DNA of 10,265 bases from Alphaproteobacteria bacterium (GCA_019237175.1 JAFAHP010000476.1:1-10265); one strand, 5' to 3'; positions 1-7,801 are shown, counted from the stretch's first letter. Numbers and translations are program-made. The notes: generated from the sequence alone by a model not told the origin.

Positions 1-71
1 TCATCGCACCAAAACCGGGTTGGCAAGGATACAAGACAGACAAAAGACGCGCACAAATATCAGATACGGCA

Positions 72-85
72 TCGCCGATCGGCGA
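72..85 (-). terminator. 14-bp palindrome after pgeF, weak terminator candidate
   Basis: The sequence TCGCCGATCGGCGA is a perfect palindrome lying 23 nt beyond the pgeF stop codon. On the minus strand it could fold as a 5-bp GC-rich stem with a GATC loop. It is not followed by an uninterrupted T-run (the next bases read tgccgtatctg), so it is not a canonical intrinsic terminator. Positions 1-71 otherwise show no gene I can support. Confidence 0.25.
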
Positions 86-108
86 GCGAAGCAGTCGGCG
101 CCGGATCT

Positions 109-876
109 TCAACCATCGATGACGATCGCCGACAGTCCGAGGCCGAAGCCCGGCTCGCCGCAAAGCCGGGAGCGTCGGTAGCTGAAAAATAGATCGGGCT
201 CCGCCGCGGTGTCATGGGATGCGCGCTCCACAAACGGCACGCCAAACCTGCACAGTCGGTGCGCGACATAGCCCGGGAGATCGAACATGAAGTGCCCGGT
301 TCGCCGCCCGGAAGCAAAGTACTTTGAGGCTGACGGGTCGCGAGAGATGATCGATTGCGGAAATTCGGGACCGACCTCGTAGGAAGCGGACCCGATGCAG
401 GGGCCGATCCCGACGCGAATGCGGTAACGCTCGGCGCCGAGCCGCTCCATCGCCTCGACCGCCGCCTCGGCGACCCCGGCAAAGGCGCCACGCCAGCCGG
501 CGTGTGCGGTGCCGATGACCCGAGCCGCCGGATCGCACAGTAGCAAAGGGGCACAATCGGCAGCGAGCACCCCGAGAACCAATCCCGGCCGCCGGGTTGC
601 CATGGCATCTGCCGCGGCGGCGCCATGATTCGGCCAGGGCTCGTCGACCGTAACCGCAACGGCGCTGTGGATTTGATGGCATGTCACCAGACGCTCGCTT
701 GCCGCGCCCAGCAGGCGCATGGCGATCGTTCGATTTTGTTCGACCCGCTGCGGGTCGTCGCCGGACCTGTAGCCGCAATTCAGCGAGGCATAGAACCCGT
801 CGCTAACCCCGCCCTGTCGGGTGAAGAAGGCATGCCGGATGGCGCCGATTTCATCAAGCCCGGGGAGCCGGATCAT
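109..876 (-). CDS. pgeF: Peptidoglycan editing factor PgeF (YfiH / DUF152 'laccase-domain' family)
   Basis: This 255-residue protein has the full length of the PgeF/YfiH family. Family members were long called multicopper polyphenol oxidases. They are now known as cytoplasmic enzymes that remove wrongly incorporated amino acids, such as L-Ser in place of L-Ala, from UDP-MurNAc peptide precursors. The metal-site residues are present in the expected places: His70 in CHQIH, Cys108 in LAADCAPLLL and His125 in GTAHAGWRG. The N-terminal HAFFTRQGGVS block and the GIGPCIG block (around residue 157) are also typical. The ATG overlaps the midA stop by 4 nt (ATGA), and an AAGGAG ribosome-binding sequence sits 7 nt upstream inside midA, so the start is well supported. 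It is the last gene of the minus-strand train. The family assignment is secure; the in vivo role is inferred from homologues. Confidence 0.93.
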   Translation of the reverse strand: MIRLPGLDEIGAIRHAFFTRQGGVSDGFYASLNCGYRSGDDPQRVEQNRTIAMRLLGAASERLVTCHQIHSAVAVTVDEPWPNHGAAAADAMATRRPGLVLGVLAADCAPLLLCDPAARVIGTAHAGWRGAFAGVAEAAVEAMERLGAERYRIRVGIGPCIGSASYEVGPEFPQSIISRDPSASKYFASGRRTGHFMFDLPGYVAHRLCRFGVPFVERASHDTAAEPDLFFSYRRSRLCGEPGFGLGLSAIVIDG

Positions 877-1982
877 CGCGTCGCTCCTTGATCATCCTCG
901 AACCCCGGCGGCGCCCGCAATCCCGGCGAGGTCAGCATCATGACCTTGAATAAGGTGCCCATCTGGTCGGGGTCGAGCAAGCGTCGCAGACCTGCTTCAA
1001 GCCCGTCGCGCTGTTGTGGTGATGCGCGCGCAGACAATGTCCCAAGACGCGTGACGGCACCGAGGCGCCGCAAAAAGGCGCCTTGAGGGACTGGCCCGAA
1101 GGTATCCGCGCCCGCAATGCGGGCGGCCTCGGCGAAGGCAGCGAAGTCGACATCGGCACTGAGATCGGCGTGTCCCGGCGCTGAGAGCGGGTCGACGGAG
1201 CGGTGGTCTGAGATAGCGCGCAAACTGCCGCCGGTGGCGCTGTGCGAGCGACCGTAATCGATGAACAATACCGCCCCCTGTCGGCGGCGCAGCCTCGCCG
1301 CGAGGGTTCCCGCAAGGGCCAGGGCCGAAGGACAAATCTCGAAAATCGCACCGGGCGGGGAGCCGCGGCGCAATGCCTGCGGGATCAGCAGCGACAGCAG
1401 CTGATTTTTGGTCCCATCCGCAAAAGCGAAGCGGCCCTCGGGGTCGAGGGCAACCAATCGCTCAGCCCAATGGCAACGTCCGCGCACCAGTTGCCGGATC
1501 GGCAGCGCGTCGAGAAATTCGTTCGCGACAAGCAACAGCGGCCCTTCCGGTAAATCCTCGATCCGCGTCAACCATACGACATGATCTGTGCCTAAGCGGC
1601 GCTGCTGCGCGCGGCGCAGTATTGGGCTGACCTCGACCAGATAGAGGCGAAGTGCACGGCGAAATTGCGGGGATGCGGCTGCAGCGCGCAGCAGATCGGC
1701 GGCGAGCGCGCCACTCCCGGGGCCAAGCTCAGTCAGTATCACGGGGTCCGGGCGGCCGATCTCTTCCCACATCAGCGCGCACCACAATCCTATAAGCTCA
1801 CCGAAAATCTGACTGATCTCGGGCGCCGTAATAAAATCCCCAAGGGCGCCGATCGGCTGTCGGGTCGCGTAATAGCCGAGTTCGGGGTCGTAAAGCGCCA
1901 TCGCCATATAGGCTGCCACCGATAGCGGCCCCTCGGCGCGAATGCGACGGGCAATCTTGTCGGTGAGATTGCGCCCCGTCAT
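873..1982 (-). CDS. midA: SAM-dependent methyltransferase of the MidA / NDUFAF7 family (COG1565)
   Basis: This 369-residue protein belongs to the COG1565 family, whose eukaryotic member NDUFAF7/MidA methylates an arginine of the complex I subunit NDUFS2 and helps assemble complex I. Visible family blocks are GDFITAPEISQIFGELIG (about residue 48), the SAM-binding glycine-rich motif ELGPGSGALAADLL (85-98), VANEFLDALPI (152-162), VLFIDYG, the SDHRSVDPLSAPGHADLSAD region, and the C-terminal MGTLFKVMML. I chose the ATG at 1982 because the protein then begins MTGRNLTDKIARRI, the usual N-terminus, and the start overlaps the lgt stop as ATGA. The frame stays open for another 109 codons upstream, but that stretch is antiparallel-frame noise within lgt. 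No clear ribosome-binding site precedes the start, so translational coupling to lgt is likely. The bacterial methylation target is not proven; a complex I role is inferred. Confidence 0.88.
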   Translation of the reverse strand: MTGRNLTDKIARRIRAEGPLSVAAYMAMALYDPELGYYATRQPIGALGDFITAPEISQIFGELIGLWCALMWEEIGRPDPVILTELGPGSGALAADLLRAAAASPQFRRALRLYLVEVSPILRRAQQRRLGTDHVVWLTRIEDLPEGPLLLVANEFLDALPIRQLVRGRCHWAERLVALDPEGRFAFADGTKNQLLSLLIPQALRRGSPPGAIFEICPSALALAGTLAARLRRRQGAVLFIDYGRSHSATGGSLRAISDHRSVDPLSAPGHADLSADVDFAAFAEAARIAGADTFGPVPQGAFLRRLGAVTRLGTLSARASPQQRDGLEAGLRRLLDPDQMGTLFKVMMLTSPGLRAPPGFEDDQGATR

Positions 1983-2791
1983 GGCGGCGAAGGGCGCGGA
2001 GTGCGGCGCGCCCATACCATGATCATCACCCCGGCGATGAGCAGCGGGAAAGACAGCCATTGGCCCATCGTTGTTCCGAAAATCATATAGCCGAGCTGCG
2101 GATCGGGTTGGCGGAAGAGCTCGCCCGACATGCGGGCGACGGCGTATCCGGCGAGAAACAACCCCGTTTCCATGCCCGGCCAGCGGCGTAACCCGCGCCG
2201 CTCCGCAATGAACAGCAACAAGAACAGCAGGATGCCTTCGCAAAAGGCTTCGTAGAGCTGGCTCGGATGACGCGCCACCGGGCCGCCATTCGGAAAAATC
2301 ATCGCCCAAGGGACACTGCTTGGACGCCCATACAGCTCGCCGTTGATGAAGTTGGCGATGCGGCCGAACAACAGCCCAATCGGGATCGCCTCTGTTATGA
2401 TGTCGGAAAAAGCAAGAAGTCGGATTTGGCGCGCACGGCAGTACAAAGTGATTGCGATCGTCACACCGAGCGCACCACCGTGAAACGACATCCCCCCATG
2501 CCAGACATACAAAGCCTGAAGCGGGTGCGCGAAATAATAGCCTGGATTGTAAAACAGCACGTAGCCGATACGCCCGCCGAGAACGACCCCAAGCGTCGCC
2601 CAGACAAGAAAATCATCGATGTCTCGCCGCTGCACGAGATGTGGCGGTTTGGCAGTGAGCTTGAGGCAATAGCGCCAGCCGACCACGAGGCCAACGATGT
2701 ACGCCAGCGCATACCAGCGGATCGCAAAGGGTCCGAGCGAAACCGCGACTGGATCGATTGCGGGAAAAGGGATTACAAAAAACGGCGGCAT
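1979..2791 (-). CDS. lgt: Phosphatidylglycerol:prolipoprotein diacylglyceryl transferase Lgt
   Basis: Lgt is the inner-membrane enzyme that transfers diacylglycerol from phosphatidylglycerol to the lipobox cysteine of prolipoproteins, the first step of lipoprotein maturation. The 270-residue protein has multiple hydrophobic segments consistent with the seven-helix family fold. It carries HGGMSFHGGALGV (98-110, with His104 matching the essential His of the family), the signature GRIANFINGELYGRP (143-157), RHPSQLYEA (174-182) and FRQPDPQLG (226-234), whose arginine matches another important residue by eye. The ATG at 2791 gives the normal N-terminus MPPFFVIPFPAIDPVAVSLG. The upstream ribosome-binding sequence is weak. 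It ends in a 4-nt overlap with midA. A 93-nt gap separates it from the VOC gene upstream, the largest gap in the gene train, so lgt-midA-pgeF may form a sub-operon. Confidence 0.96.
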   Translation of the reverse strand: MPPFFVIPFPAIDPVAVSLGPFAIRWYALAYIVGLVVGWRYCLKLTAKPPHLVQRRDIDDFLVWATLGVVLGGRIGYVLFYNPGYYFAHPLQALYVWHGGMSFHGGALGVTIAITLYCRARQIRLLAFSDIITEAIPIGLLFGRIANFINGELYGRPSSVPWAMIFPNGGPVARHPSQLYEAFCEGILLFLLLFIAERRGLRRWPGMETGLFLAGYAVARMSGELFRQPDPQLGYMIFGTTMGQWLSFPLLIAGVMIMVWARRTPRPSPP

Positions 2792-2884
2792 CCGCCGGCA
2801 ATCGTCAGGGCAGTCCCTGCAGCGGGCGCTCGCCGACGACGCGGCGGCGCAAATCCGATCTGGCCTCGCCGAAATAAGAGAATT
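2792..2884. other. 93-nt gap between VOC gene and lgt, with short inverted repeat
   Basis: This is the only sizeable gap in the minus-strand train. It contains the perfect inverted repeat caggg-cagt-ccctg at 2806-2819, close upstream of the lgt start, and a looser CGCCG/CGGCG pair at 2831-2846. Neither is followed by a T-run on either strand. I see no convincing sigma-70 -35/-10 pair. It could hold an internal promoter, a processing site or a 5' leader for lgt, but the sequence alone does not decide. Confidence 0.3.
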
Positions 2885-3736
2885 TCAGCCTTCCCCAAGC
2901 AACAGCATCGCTCCATTCGCCTCGCGCCGTGGAATCCCGATCCTGCCATCCGGCATTTCAGAAAAGGGAATTTGGTGCCCCGCGAGATAGGCAACGGTCT
3001 GGTCGCGCCGTTCAATACCCAATTCGAGCGCGATGATACCCGGCAGCTTGACATCGCGGTCCAGCTCCAAGCCCGGGTGCATCGTCTTGAAATCATCGGG
3101 TGTGCTAAAGACGAGCCGATGTCGACCGACGTGGACTACGGCGACGGCGTCCGTGGTCGTCACCCGCGGGATTCCGAATAGCCGATCATAGGCGGGGAGC
3201 AGCGTTGCGGTGCTGTCGACCAATACATGAACGGCGTTCAGCCTGTTTGCGCCATTGGGGTGTCGGAGCCATTCCTGCCGCCGCATGAGCTCCGGTGTCA
3301 AATGGCCGCACAAAAAGCAGTCGAGATTGGGCGTCTCGTGCAATGGCAGCGAGACCAGGCTGAACCGCAGCAGCGCAGCTCCCTCCGTCAATTCGATCTG
3401 GCGCACGAGCGGGCGAGGTGCCGTTGGGTGGAGGCCGTGATCCGCGAGTGACAGGCAAGCCTCTTCGACGCTGCCGGCAGGGGCGAACGCAATCCCCATC
3501 GGTCCTTCGCGCCATGACAAAAAATCGCCGAGACGGCGCGTCGGCGTGCCGGCGTCGACCACCCCCAAAAGCTCTACGTAATCCGATGCGAACATCACGC
3601 AGTAATTGCCGGTGGGCTGGTCGAGATGGCGCCCGCGCGGTGACAACATGAAACCAAGCCGCGCCCAGGCGCTGCGGGCGCCCTCAAGATCGCGGACACC
3701 GACGATGACGTGATCGATGCCGGTTATGGGCCCCAT
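2885..3736 (-). CDS. VOC/glyoxalase-like domain protein (Glyoxalase_3-type), substrate unknown
   Basis: This 283-residue protein looks like the glyoxalase-like family of the vicinal oxygen chelate superfamily. It appears to be built from two modules. The first (about residues 5-135) starts GIDHVIVGVRDLEGARSAWARLGF and has YVELLGV at 53-59. The second (about 160-283) has RHPNGANRLNAVHVLVDS and ends in REANGAMLLLGEG. Candidate metal or active-site residues are His9, Glu55, His170 and Glu272, by analogy with the family only. The ATG is supported by AGGAGG 7 nt upstream, the strongest ribosome-binding site in the gene train. It lies 23 nt after mtnA and is followed by lgt 93 nt on. No signal peptide or membrane segment is visible, so it is probably cytoplasmic. 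VOC proteins include lyases, isomerases, dioxygenases and resistance proteins, so no reaction is assigned. A role linked to MTA salvage is a guess from context. Confidence 0.8.
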   Translation of the reverse strand: MGPITGIDHVIVGVRDLEGARSAWARLGFMLSPRGRHLDQPTGNYCVMFASDYVELLGVVDAGTPTRRLGDFLSWREGPMGIAFAPAGSVEEACLSLADHGLHPTAPRPLVRQIELTEGAALLRFSLVSLPLHETPNLDCFLCGHLTPELMRRQEWLRHPNGANRLNAVHVLVDSTATLLPAYDRLFGIPRVTTTDAVAVVHVGRHRLVFSTPDDFKTMHPGLELDRDVKLPGIIALELGIERRDQTVAYLAGHQIPFSEMPDGRIGIPRREANGAMLLLGEG

Positions 3737-3743
3737 GACGCTC

Positions 3744-3749
3744 CCTCCT
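3744..3749 (-). promoter_or_regulatory. Ribosome-binding site of the VOC gene
   Basis: On the minus strand this reads AGGAGG, a perfect Shine-Dalgarno core 7 nt before the ATG at 3736. It fixes the start and contrasts with mtnP and mtnA, which have GTG starts without an obvious ribosome-binding sequence. Confidence 0.85.
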
Positions 3750-3759
3750 AACGGCTCGC

Positions 3760-4851
3760 TCAGCGACGCTCTGGAAAGAGTGCCAGGAGTCCCTCACGCG
3801 AGGCGGCACAGACCCCGCGCTCGGTAATCAGCGCAGTGATGAGCCGAGCCGGGGTGACATCGAACGCATAGTTTTCGACCGGGCTGGCTTTCGGAGTTAT
3901 ACGAACCGCAACGCGCTCGCCGCTTTCGGTCCAACCCTCGACATGTGTCACCTCGCGGCCGTCGCGGCGCTCGATCGGGATCGCTGCGCCGTCTACGATT
4001 TCCCAGTCGATCGTCGACGAGGGCAGGGCGGCGTAGAACGGGATATCATTGTCGTGCGCCGCCAGCGCCTTAAGGTAGGTGCCGATCTTGTTGGCGACAT
4101 CGCCACCGGCGGTCGTTCGGTCACTGCCGACAATGCACAGATCGACCATACCGCTTCGCATCAGGTGCCCGCCGGCATTGTCGACGATCACCGTGTGCGC
4201 AACCCCGTGCTGGCCCAATTCCCAGGCGGTTAATGCGGCGCCCTGATTGCGTGGTCGCGTCTCGTCGACCCAGACGTGGATCGGAACACCGTCATCATAG
4301 GCGCGGTAGATCGGGGCGAGTGCCGTGCCCCAATCAACCGCCGCAAGCCAACCGGCGTTGCAATGGGTCAACACCTCGACCGGCTTGTCGCCGCCCTTGC
4401 GTCGCCAAGCTGCGGCAATCAGCGGAGCCCCGTGGTCGCCTATCGCCCGGCTGCTCGCAACATCGGCTTCGGCAATTTCTCCGGCGTGAGCAACGGCGGC
4501 GGAAAACCGGTTCTCGGGCTCGAGAGGGCGTAATATGCGAGTCATCTCGGCGAGGGCCCACCGCAGATTGACCGCCGTCGGCCGGGTCGCGGAGAGGTAT
4601 GCTATCGCGTGCTCGAGGCTTTGGTCGGAAGCGTCTTCTGCCATTGCCAACGCTACGCCGTAGGCGGCGGTGACACCGATCAGCGGGGCGCCACGCACCT
4701 GCATCGTGCGGATCGCCGTGGCCGCATCTTCGAGGGTGACCAGCCCGCCAAACACCAATTCATGGGGCAGTCGGGTTTGGTCGATGACCCCGACGCGAGT
4801 GCCGTCGCCGACCGGCCAAATCGTGCGCATCGGTTTGCCGTGAACTCTCAC
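3760..4851 (-). CDS. mtnA: S-methyl-5-thioribose-1-phosphate isomerase MtnA
   Basis: MtnA converts 5-methylthioribose-1-phosphate to 5-methylthioribulose-1-phosphate, the step after MtnP in methylthioadenosine salvage. The 363-residue length is normal. Visible blocks are TMQVRGAPLIGVTAAYGVAL (49-68), the catalytic cysteine in LTHCNAGWLA (Cys164), VWVDETRPRNQGA (193-205) and the catalytic aspartate in VGSDRTTAGGDVANKIGTY (Asp244). The 80-residue Cys-Asp spacing equals that of Bacillus subtilis MtnA (Cys160/Asp240). The start is a GTG at 4851 overlapping the mtnP stop by 4 nt. It is preferred over the internal ATG at 4830 because the N-terminal MRVHGKPMRTIW matches the usual alphaproteobacterial N-terminus. 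No ribosome-binding site is obvious, so coupling to mtnP translation is likely. eIF2B-alpha-like proteins share the fold, but the catalytic pair and mtnP context make MtnA secure. Confidence 0.96.
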   Translation of the reverse strand: MRVHGKPMRTIWPVGDGTRVGVIDQTRLPHELVFGGLVTLEDAATAIRTMQVRGAPLIGVTAAYGVALAMAEDASDQSLEHAIAYLSATRPTAVNLRWALAEMTRILRPLEPENRFSAAVAHAGEIAEADVASSRAIGDHGAPLIAAAWRRKGGDKPVEVLTHCNAGWLAAVDWGTALAPIYRAYDDGVPIHVWVDETRPRNQGAALTAWELGQHGVAHTVIVDNAGGHLMRSGMVDLCIVGSDRTTAGGDVANKIGTYLKALAAHDNDIPFYAALPSSTIDWEIVDGAAIPIERRDGREVTHVEGWTESGERVAVRITPKASPVENYAFDVTPARLITALITERGVCAASREGLLALFPERR

Positions 4852-5729
4852 GACGGAGCTCGCAGGACGCGTCCGGCAACCGCGTCGAGTATGGCAAGCA
4901 GCTCCGGGTCGCGCTTGTCAGGGGCAGTGATCAGCGCGCTGTCGAGCGCGTGCCGACATCCTTGCGGGCAATCTTCGATATCTGCTGAAAGTAACGGAAC
5001 CGCCGCGCGGATCAGCGCCTTTGCTTTTTGCGCATTGGCCAACAGCACGTTCACGACCATATCGACCGTGACTGCGTCATGGTCGGGATGCCAACAGTCG
5101 TAGTCGGTAACCATCGCGACCGTGGCGTAGCAGATCTCGGCCTCTCGGGCGAGCTTGGCTTCGGGCATATTGGTCATCCCGATTACGTCGCACCCCCAGG
5201 AGCGGTACAACCTGCTCTCCGCGAGGGTCGAAAACTGCGGGCCCTCCATAACGAGATAGGTGCCGCCCCGCTTCAGCACCGGTCCGCTTGGCTCGGCAGC
5301 AGCATAAAGCGCACCCCCGATCCGGGAGCAGACCGGGTGCGCCATCGATACGTGCGCTACGCAGCCCGCGCCGAAAAAGCTTTTCTGGCGCGCATAGGTG
5401 CGATCAATGAACTGATCGACGAGAACAAAGTCACCCGGCCGCAGATCCGCGCGCAAACTGCCGACGGCAGAAAGCGAAACGATGTCGGTGACACCGCAGC
5501 GCTTCATCGCGTCGATATTGGCGCGGAAATTGATCTGAGAAGGCGGCAAAACGTGTCCGCGTCCGTGGCGCGCCAAGAAGACAACCTCGTGCCCGTCCAA
5601 TCTTCCGAAGCAGAATTCGTCGGAGGTTGGGCCGAAGGGGCTTTCGATCCGCCGCCACGCAACATCGGTGAGCCCGTCGATCTCGTAGAGACCACTTCCC
5701 CCAATGATGCCGATGACGGGCGGAACCAC
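4848..5729 (-). CDS. mtnP: S-methyl-5'-thioadenosine phosphorylase MtnP
   Basis: MtnP cleaves 5'-methylthioadenosine with phosphate to adenine and 5-methylthioribose-1-phosphate, recycling the by-product of polyamine and related SAM-consuming reactions. The 293-residue protein belongs to the trimeric PNP/MTAP family 2. It shows IGIIGGSGLYEIDGL at the N-terminus, the phosphate-binding FLARHGRGH (51-59), SLSAVGSLR, LVMEGPQFST (159-168), IGMTNMPEAKLAREAEICY (183-201) and VTDYDCWH (207-214). The TDYDCW element matches the base-binding aspartate region of human MTAP, which favours MTA over inosine or guanosine. The start is a GTG at 5729, only 8 nt after the petC stop and without a good ribosome-binding sequence, so reinitiation after petC is likely. 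It overlaps mtnA by 4 nt. No adenine phosphoribosyltransferase gene follows in this window. Confidence 0.95.
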   Translation of the reverse strand: MVPPVIGIIGGSGLYEIDGLTDVAWRRIESPFGPTSDEFCFGRLDGHEVVFLARHGRGHVLPPSQINFRANIDAMKRCGVTDIVSLSAVGSLRADLRPGDFVLVDQFIDRTYARQKSFFGAGCVAHVSMAHPVCSRIGGALYAAAEPSGPVLKRGGTYLVMEGPQFSTLAESRLYRSWGCDVIGMTNMPEAKLAREAEICYATVAMVTDYDCWHPDHDAVTVDMVVNVLLANAQKAKALIRAAVPLLSADIEDCPQGCRHALDSALITAPDKRDPELLAILDAVAGRVLRAPS

Positions 5730-5737
5730 TGCGCGGC

Positions 5738-6514
5738 TCAGTGGACGGCCGCCCAGATCTTGCGCTTGGCCGCGTAGAAGATGCCGACACCCACGATCAG
5801 AAACAGGAATACACGGACCCCGATGCGGTGGCGTGCATCGAGGTTGGGCTCGGAGGCCCAGGCGAGGAATGTCACAACGTCATGCGCCATTTGCGGCACC
5901 GTCGCCTTGGTGCCATCGGCAAACGCAACAGCGCCATCGCTCAACGGCGGCGGCATCGAAATGTTATGAGCCGGGAAATATTCATTGTAGTACTTACCGG
6001 AAACCACCTGGAAACCCTTCGGTGCCGGAGTAAAGCCGTTCAGTAGCGCGTAGACGTAGTCGGGACCGCCGTCGCGCGCCTTGACGATCAACGACTGATC
6101 CGGTGGCGCGACCCCGCCATTTGCCACGGCCGCCGCCTTGTCGTTTGGGAACGGCCCGGGGATCGGGTCGGACGGCCGGCACGGCCGCTGATACATCTGG
6201 CCCTGGTCGTTGGGCCCATCGGTGCACTGATCGGTCGCGGCTATCGCCTTGACCTGATCCTCCGTATAACCAAGCGCCGCCAAGTCCCGGAAATAAAGGT
6301 GCTTCACCGCATGGCAGGCCGAACAGATCTGCTTGTAAACCTGAAAGCCGCGCTGCATTGCTGCTTTGTCGTAGGTTCCGAAAATGCCGTCGAACGACCA
6401 TTGCTGTTGCGGTAACGGCGGCGTCTCTTGCGCCTGACTTTGCTGCTGTATCAGCAGCAATCCAAGGGCTCCAGCCGCGACGGCGACGAGTTTCGCGAGG
6501 CGAGTGGGCCACAT
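5738..6514 (-). CDS. petC: Cytochrome c1, haem-carrying subunit of the bc1 complex
   Basis: Cytochrome c1 receives electrons from the Rieske protein and passes them to cytochrome c in the periplasm. I place the start at the ATG at 6514 (258 residues). It lies 1 nt after the petB stop, with GGAAG upstream, and gives a normal Sec signal peptide (MWPTRLAKLV... to about SQA|QE, residue 29). The longer frame to 6568 would add 18 residues overlapping petB and hide the signal. The single c-type haem motif CSACH is at 64-68, the probable axial methionine is Met187 in NISMPPPL, and a C-terminal membrane anchor spans about 232-249, followed by KRKIW. Cys97 and Cys112 lie in an insert between the haem site and the axial Met and could form a disulfide, as described for Rhodobacter c1; the pairing here is inferred. 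mtnP follows after 8 nt. Confidence 0.95.
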   Translation of the reverse strand: MWPTRLAKLVAVAAGALGLLLIQQQSQAQETPPLPQQQWSFDGIFGTYDKAAMQRGFQVYKQICSACHAVKHLYFRDLAALGYTEDQVKAIAATDQCTDGPNDQGQMYQRPCRPSDPIPGPFPNDKAAAVANGGVAPPDQSLIVKARDGGPDYVYALLNGFTPAPKGFQVVSGKYYNEYFPAHNISMPPPLSDGAVAFADGTKATVPQMAHDVVTFLAWASEPNLDARHRIGVRVFLFLIVGVGIFYAAKRKIWAAVH

Positions 6515-6515
6515 C

Positions 6516-7796
6516 TCAGCTTCTTCCCATCGGGGCCGCGGGGGCGGCCACTCCCGCAGCATCGCCAAGCACCGCGGCCGCGATACTGCTCGGCAACGGC
6601 CGCGGCCGCTCGATTTTGCCGAGCACCGGCAACAGGATCAGAAAATGTACGTAAAAATACAGCGTGGCGATTTGCCCGACGGTCACGACGATGCCCTGCG
6701 GCGGGTTGGCTCCCACCCAGCCGAGTGCCAAGACATCAATCACCAGCACCCAGAACAGCCATTTGTAAATCGGGCGGAACTGCGAACTGCGCACCGAAGA
6801 GGTGTCGAGCCATGGTACGATCAGCAATACGAACAGCGAGCCGAAGGCAAAGATAACCCCGAGCAGCTTGGCTGGGATGCCCAGAATCGAAAAAGTGATC
6901 GAGCGTAAGATCGCGTAATAGGGCAATAGATACCACTCGGGAACGATGTGATTTGGCGTCTGCATCGGATTCGCCGGAATGTAATTATCCGGACTTCCAA
7001 GAAAGTTCGGGGCATAAAACACAAAAAATGCATATATCAGGAGAAACACGCACAATCCAAACAAGTCCTTGATCGTGTAGTAAGGATGAAAGGGGATCGA
7101 ATCCTGCGGTCCCTTCATGTCGATACCCAACGGATTGTTGGAACCAAAGCGGTGCAGGGCGATCAGATGCAGGAGGACGACGGCAAGAATGATAAACGGC
7201 AGCAGGTAATGCAATGCGTAAAAACGGTGTAAAGTCGGATCACCGACGGTGAATCCCCCCCACAAGAAGGTCACGATGCCCTGGCCGATCAGCGGGATCG
7301 CGGAAAATAAGCTGGTGATCACTGTCGCCGCCCAATAGCTCATCTGACCCCACGGCAGCACGTAACCCATAAACGCGGTCGCAATCGCAAGAACCAGGAT
7401 GAGCACGCCAAGCATCCACAACAACTCGCGCGGCGCCTTGTACGAACCGTAATAGAGTCCACGAAACATATGAATATAAAGAATGGCAAAAAACATCGAC
7501 GCGCCGTTGGCATGCGCGTAGCGGTTCAGCCACCCGTAATTGACGTCGCGCATGATGCGTTCGACCGAGTCGAAAGCGAGGGATGCACTCGGCGTATATT
7601 GCATCGCGAGAAAAACCCCGGTCACGATCATGATCACCAGCATGATCCCGGCCAGCGAGCCGAAATTCCACCAATAGCTCAAATTGCGCGGCGTCGGGTA
7701 GTCGTAGAGCTCATGCTGCATCATCGCCATAAACGGCAGGCGATGGTCGATCCAGCGAATGATCCGGCTGCCGCTGCCGCGATGCACGTCGGCCAT
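6516..7796 (-). CDS. petB: Cytochrome b subunit of the bc1 complex
   Basis: This integral-membrane subunit carries both b haems and the Qo and Qi quinone sites. The 426 residues cover the full-length alphaproteobacterial form with eight predicted helices, not the split b6/subunit IV form. The haem ligands form two pairs spaced 14 residues apart: His95/His109 and His196/His210. The Qo-site PEWY is at 286-289, and the conserved GYVLPWGQMSYWAATVIT is at 144-161. The C-terminus after the last helix is a short alanine/proline-rich tail (about 404-426). The ATG at 7796 is supported by AGGAGA just upstream, which contains the petA stop codon (TAG within TAGGAGA). The two genes are 9 nt apart. petC follows 1 nt after the stop. 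Confidence 0.97.
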   Translation of the reverse strand: MADVHRGSGSRIIRWIDHRLPFMAMMQHELYDYPTPRNLSYWWNFGSLAGIMLVIMIVTGVFLAMQYTPSASLAFDSVERIMRDVNYGWLNRYAHANGASMFFAILYIHMFRGLYYGSYKAPRELLWMLGVLILVLAIATAFMGYVLPWGQMSYWAATVITSLFSAIPLIGQGIVTFLWGGFTVGDPTLHRFYALHYLLPFIILAVVLLHLIALHRFGSNNPLGIDMKGPQDSIPFHPYYTIKDLFGLCVFLLIYAFFVFYAPNFLGSPDNYIPANPMQTPNHIVPEWYLLPYYAILRSITFSILGIPAKLLGVIFAFGSLFVLLIVPWLDTSSVRSSQFRPIYKWLFWVLVIDVLALGWVGANPPQGIVVTVGQIATLYFYVHFLILLPVLGKIERPRPLPSSIAAAVLGDAAGVAAPAAPMGRS

Positions 7797-7801
7797 GATG
7801 T

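Noticed and set aside
1..4. Possible start codon (ATG on the minus strand at 2-4) of a next gene
   Set aside because: Only one codon is inside the window and no ribosome-binding site precedes it, so it cannot be supported.
17..60. Possible promoter on the minus strand after pgeF (TTGTGC with a TGTATC 17 nt on)
   Set aside because: Both hexamers match consensus at only about half the positions, and no downstream gene is visible to give it meaning.
1983..2309. 109-codon N-terminal extension of midA
   Set aside because: It lies entirely within lgt and has no family similarity. The ATG at 1982 gives the conserved N-terminus and an ATGA overlap.
2267..3181. 304-codon open frame on the plus strand
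   Set aside because: It lies antisense to lgt and the VOC gene, both of which have strong family motifs. The translated product is rich in Arg/Asp/His and has no recognisable domain, as expected for a shadow frame in GC-rich DNA.
5028..5777. 249-codon open frame on the plus strand
   Set aside because: It is antisense to mtnP and the petC end, and its product lacks any motif.
6515..6568. Longer petC start adding 18 residues
   Set aside because: It would overlap petB and place a charged, proline-rich segment ahead of the signal peptide. The ATG at 6514, 1 nt after petB with GGAAG upstream, fits better.
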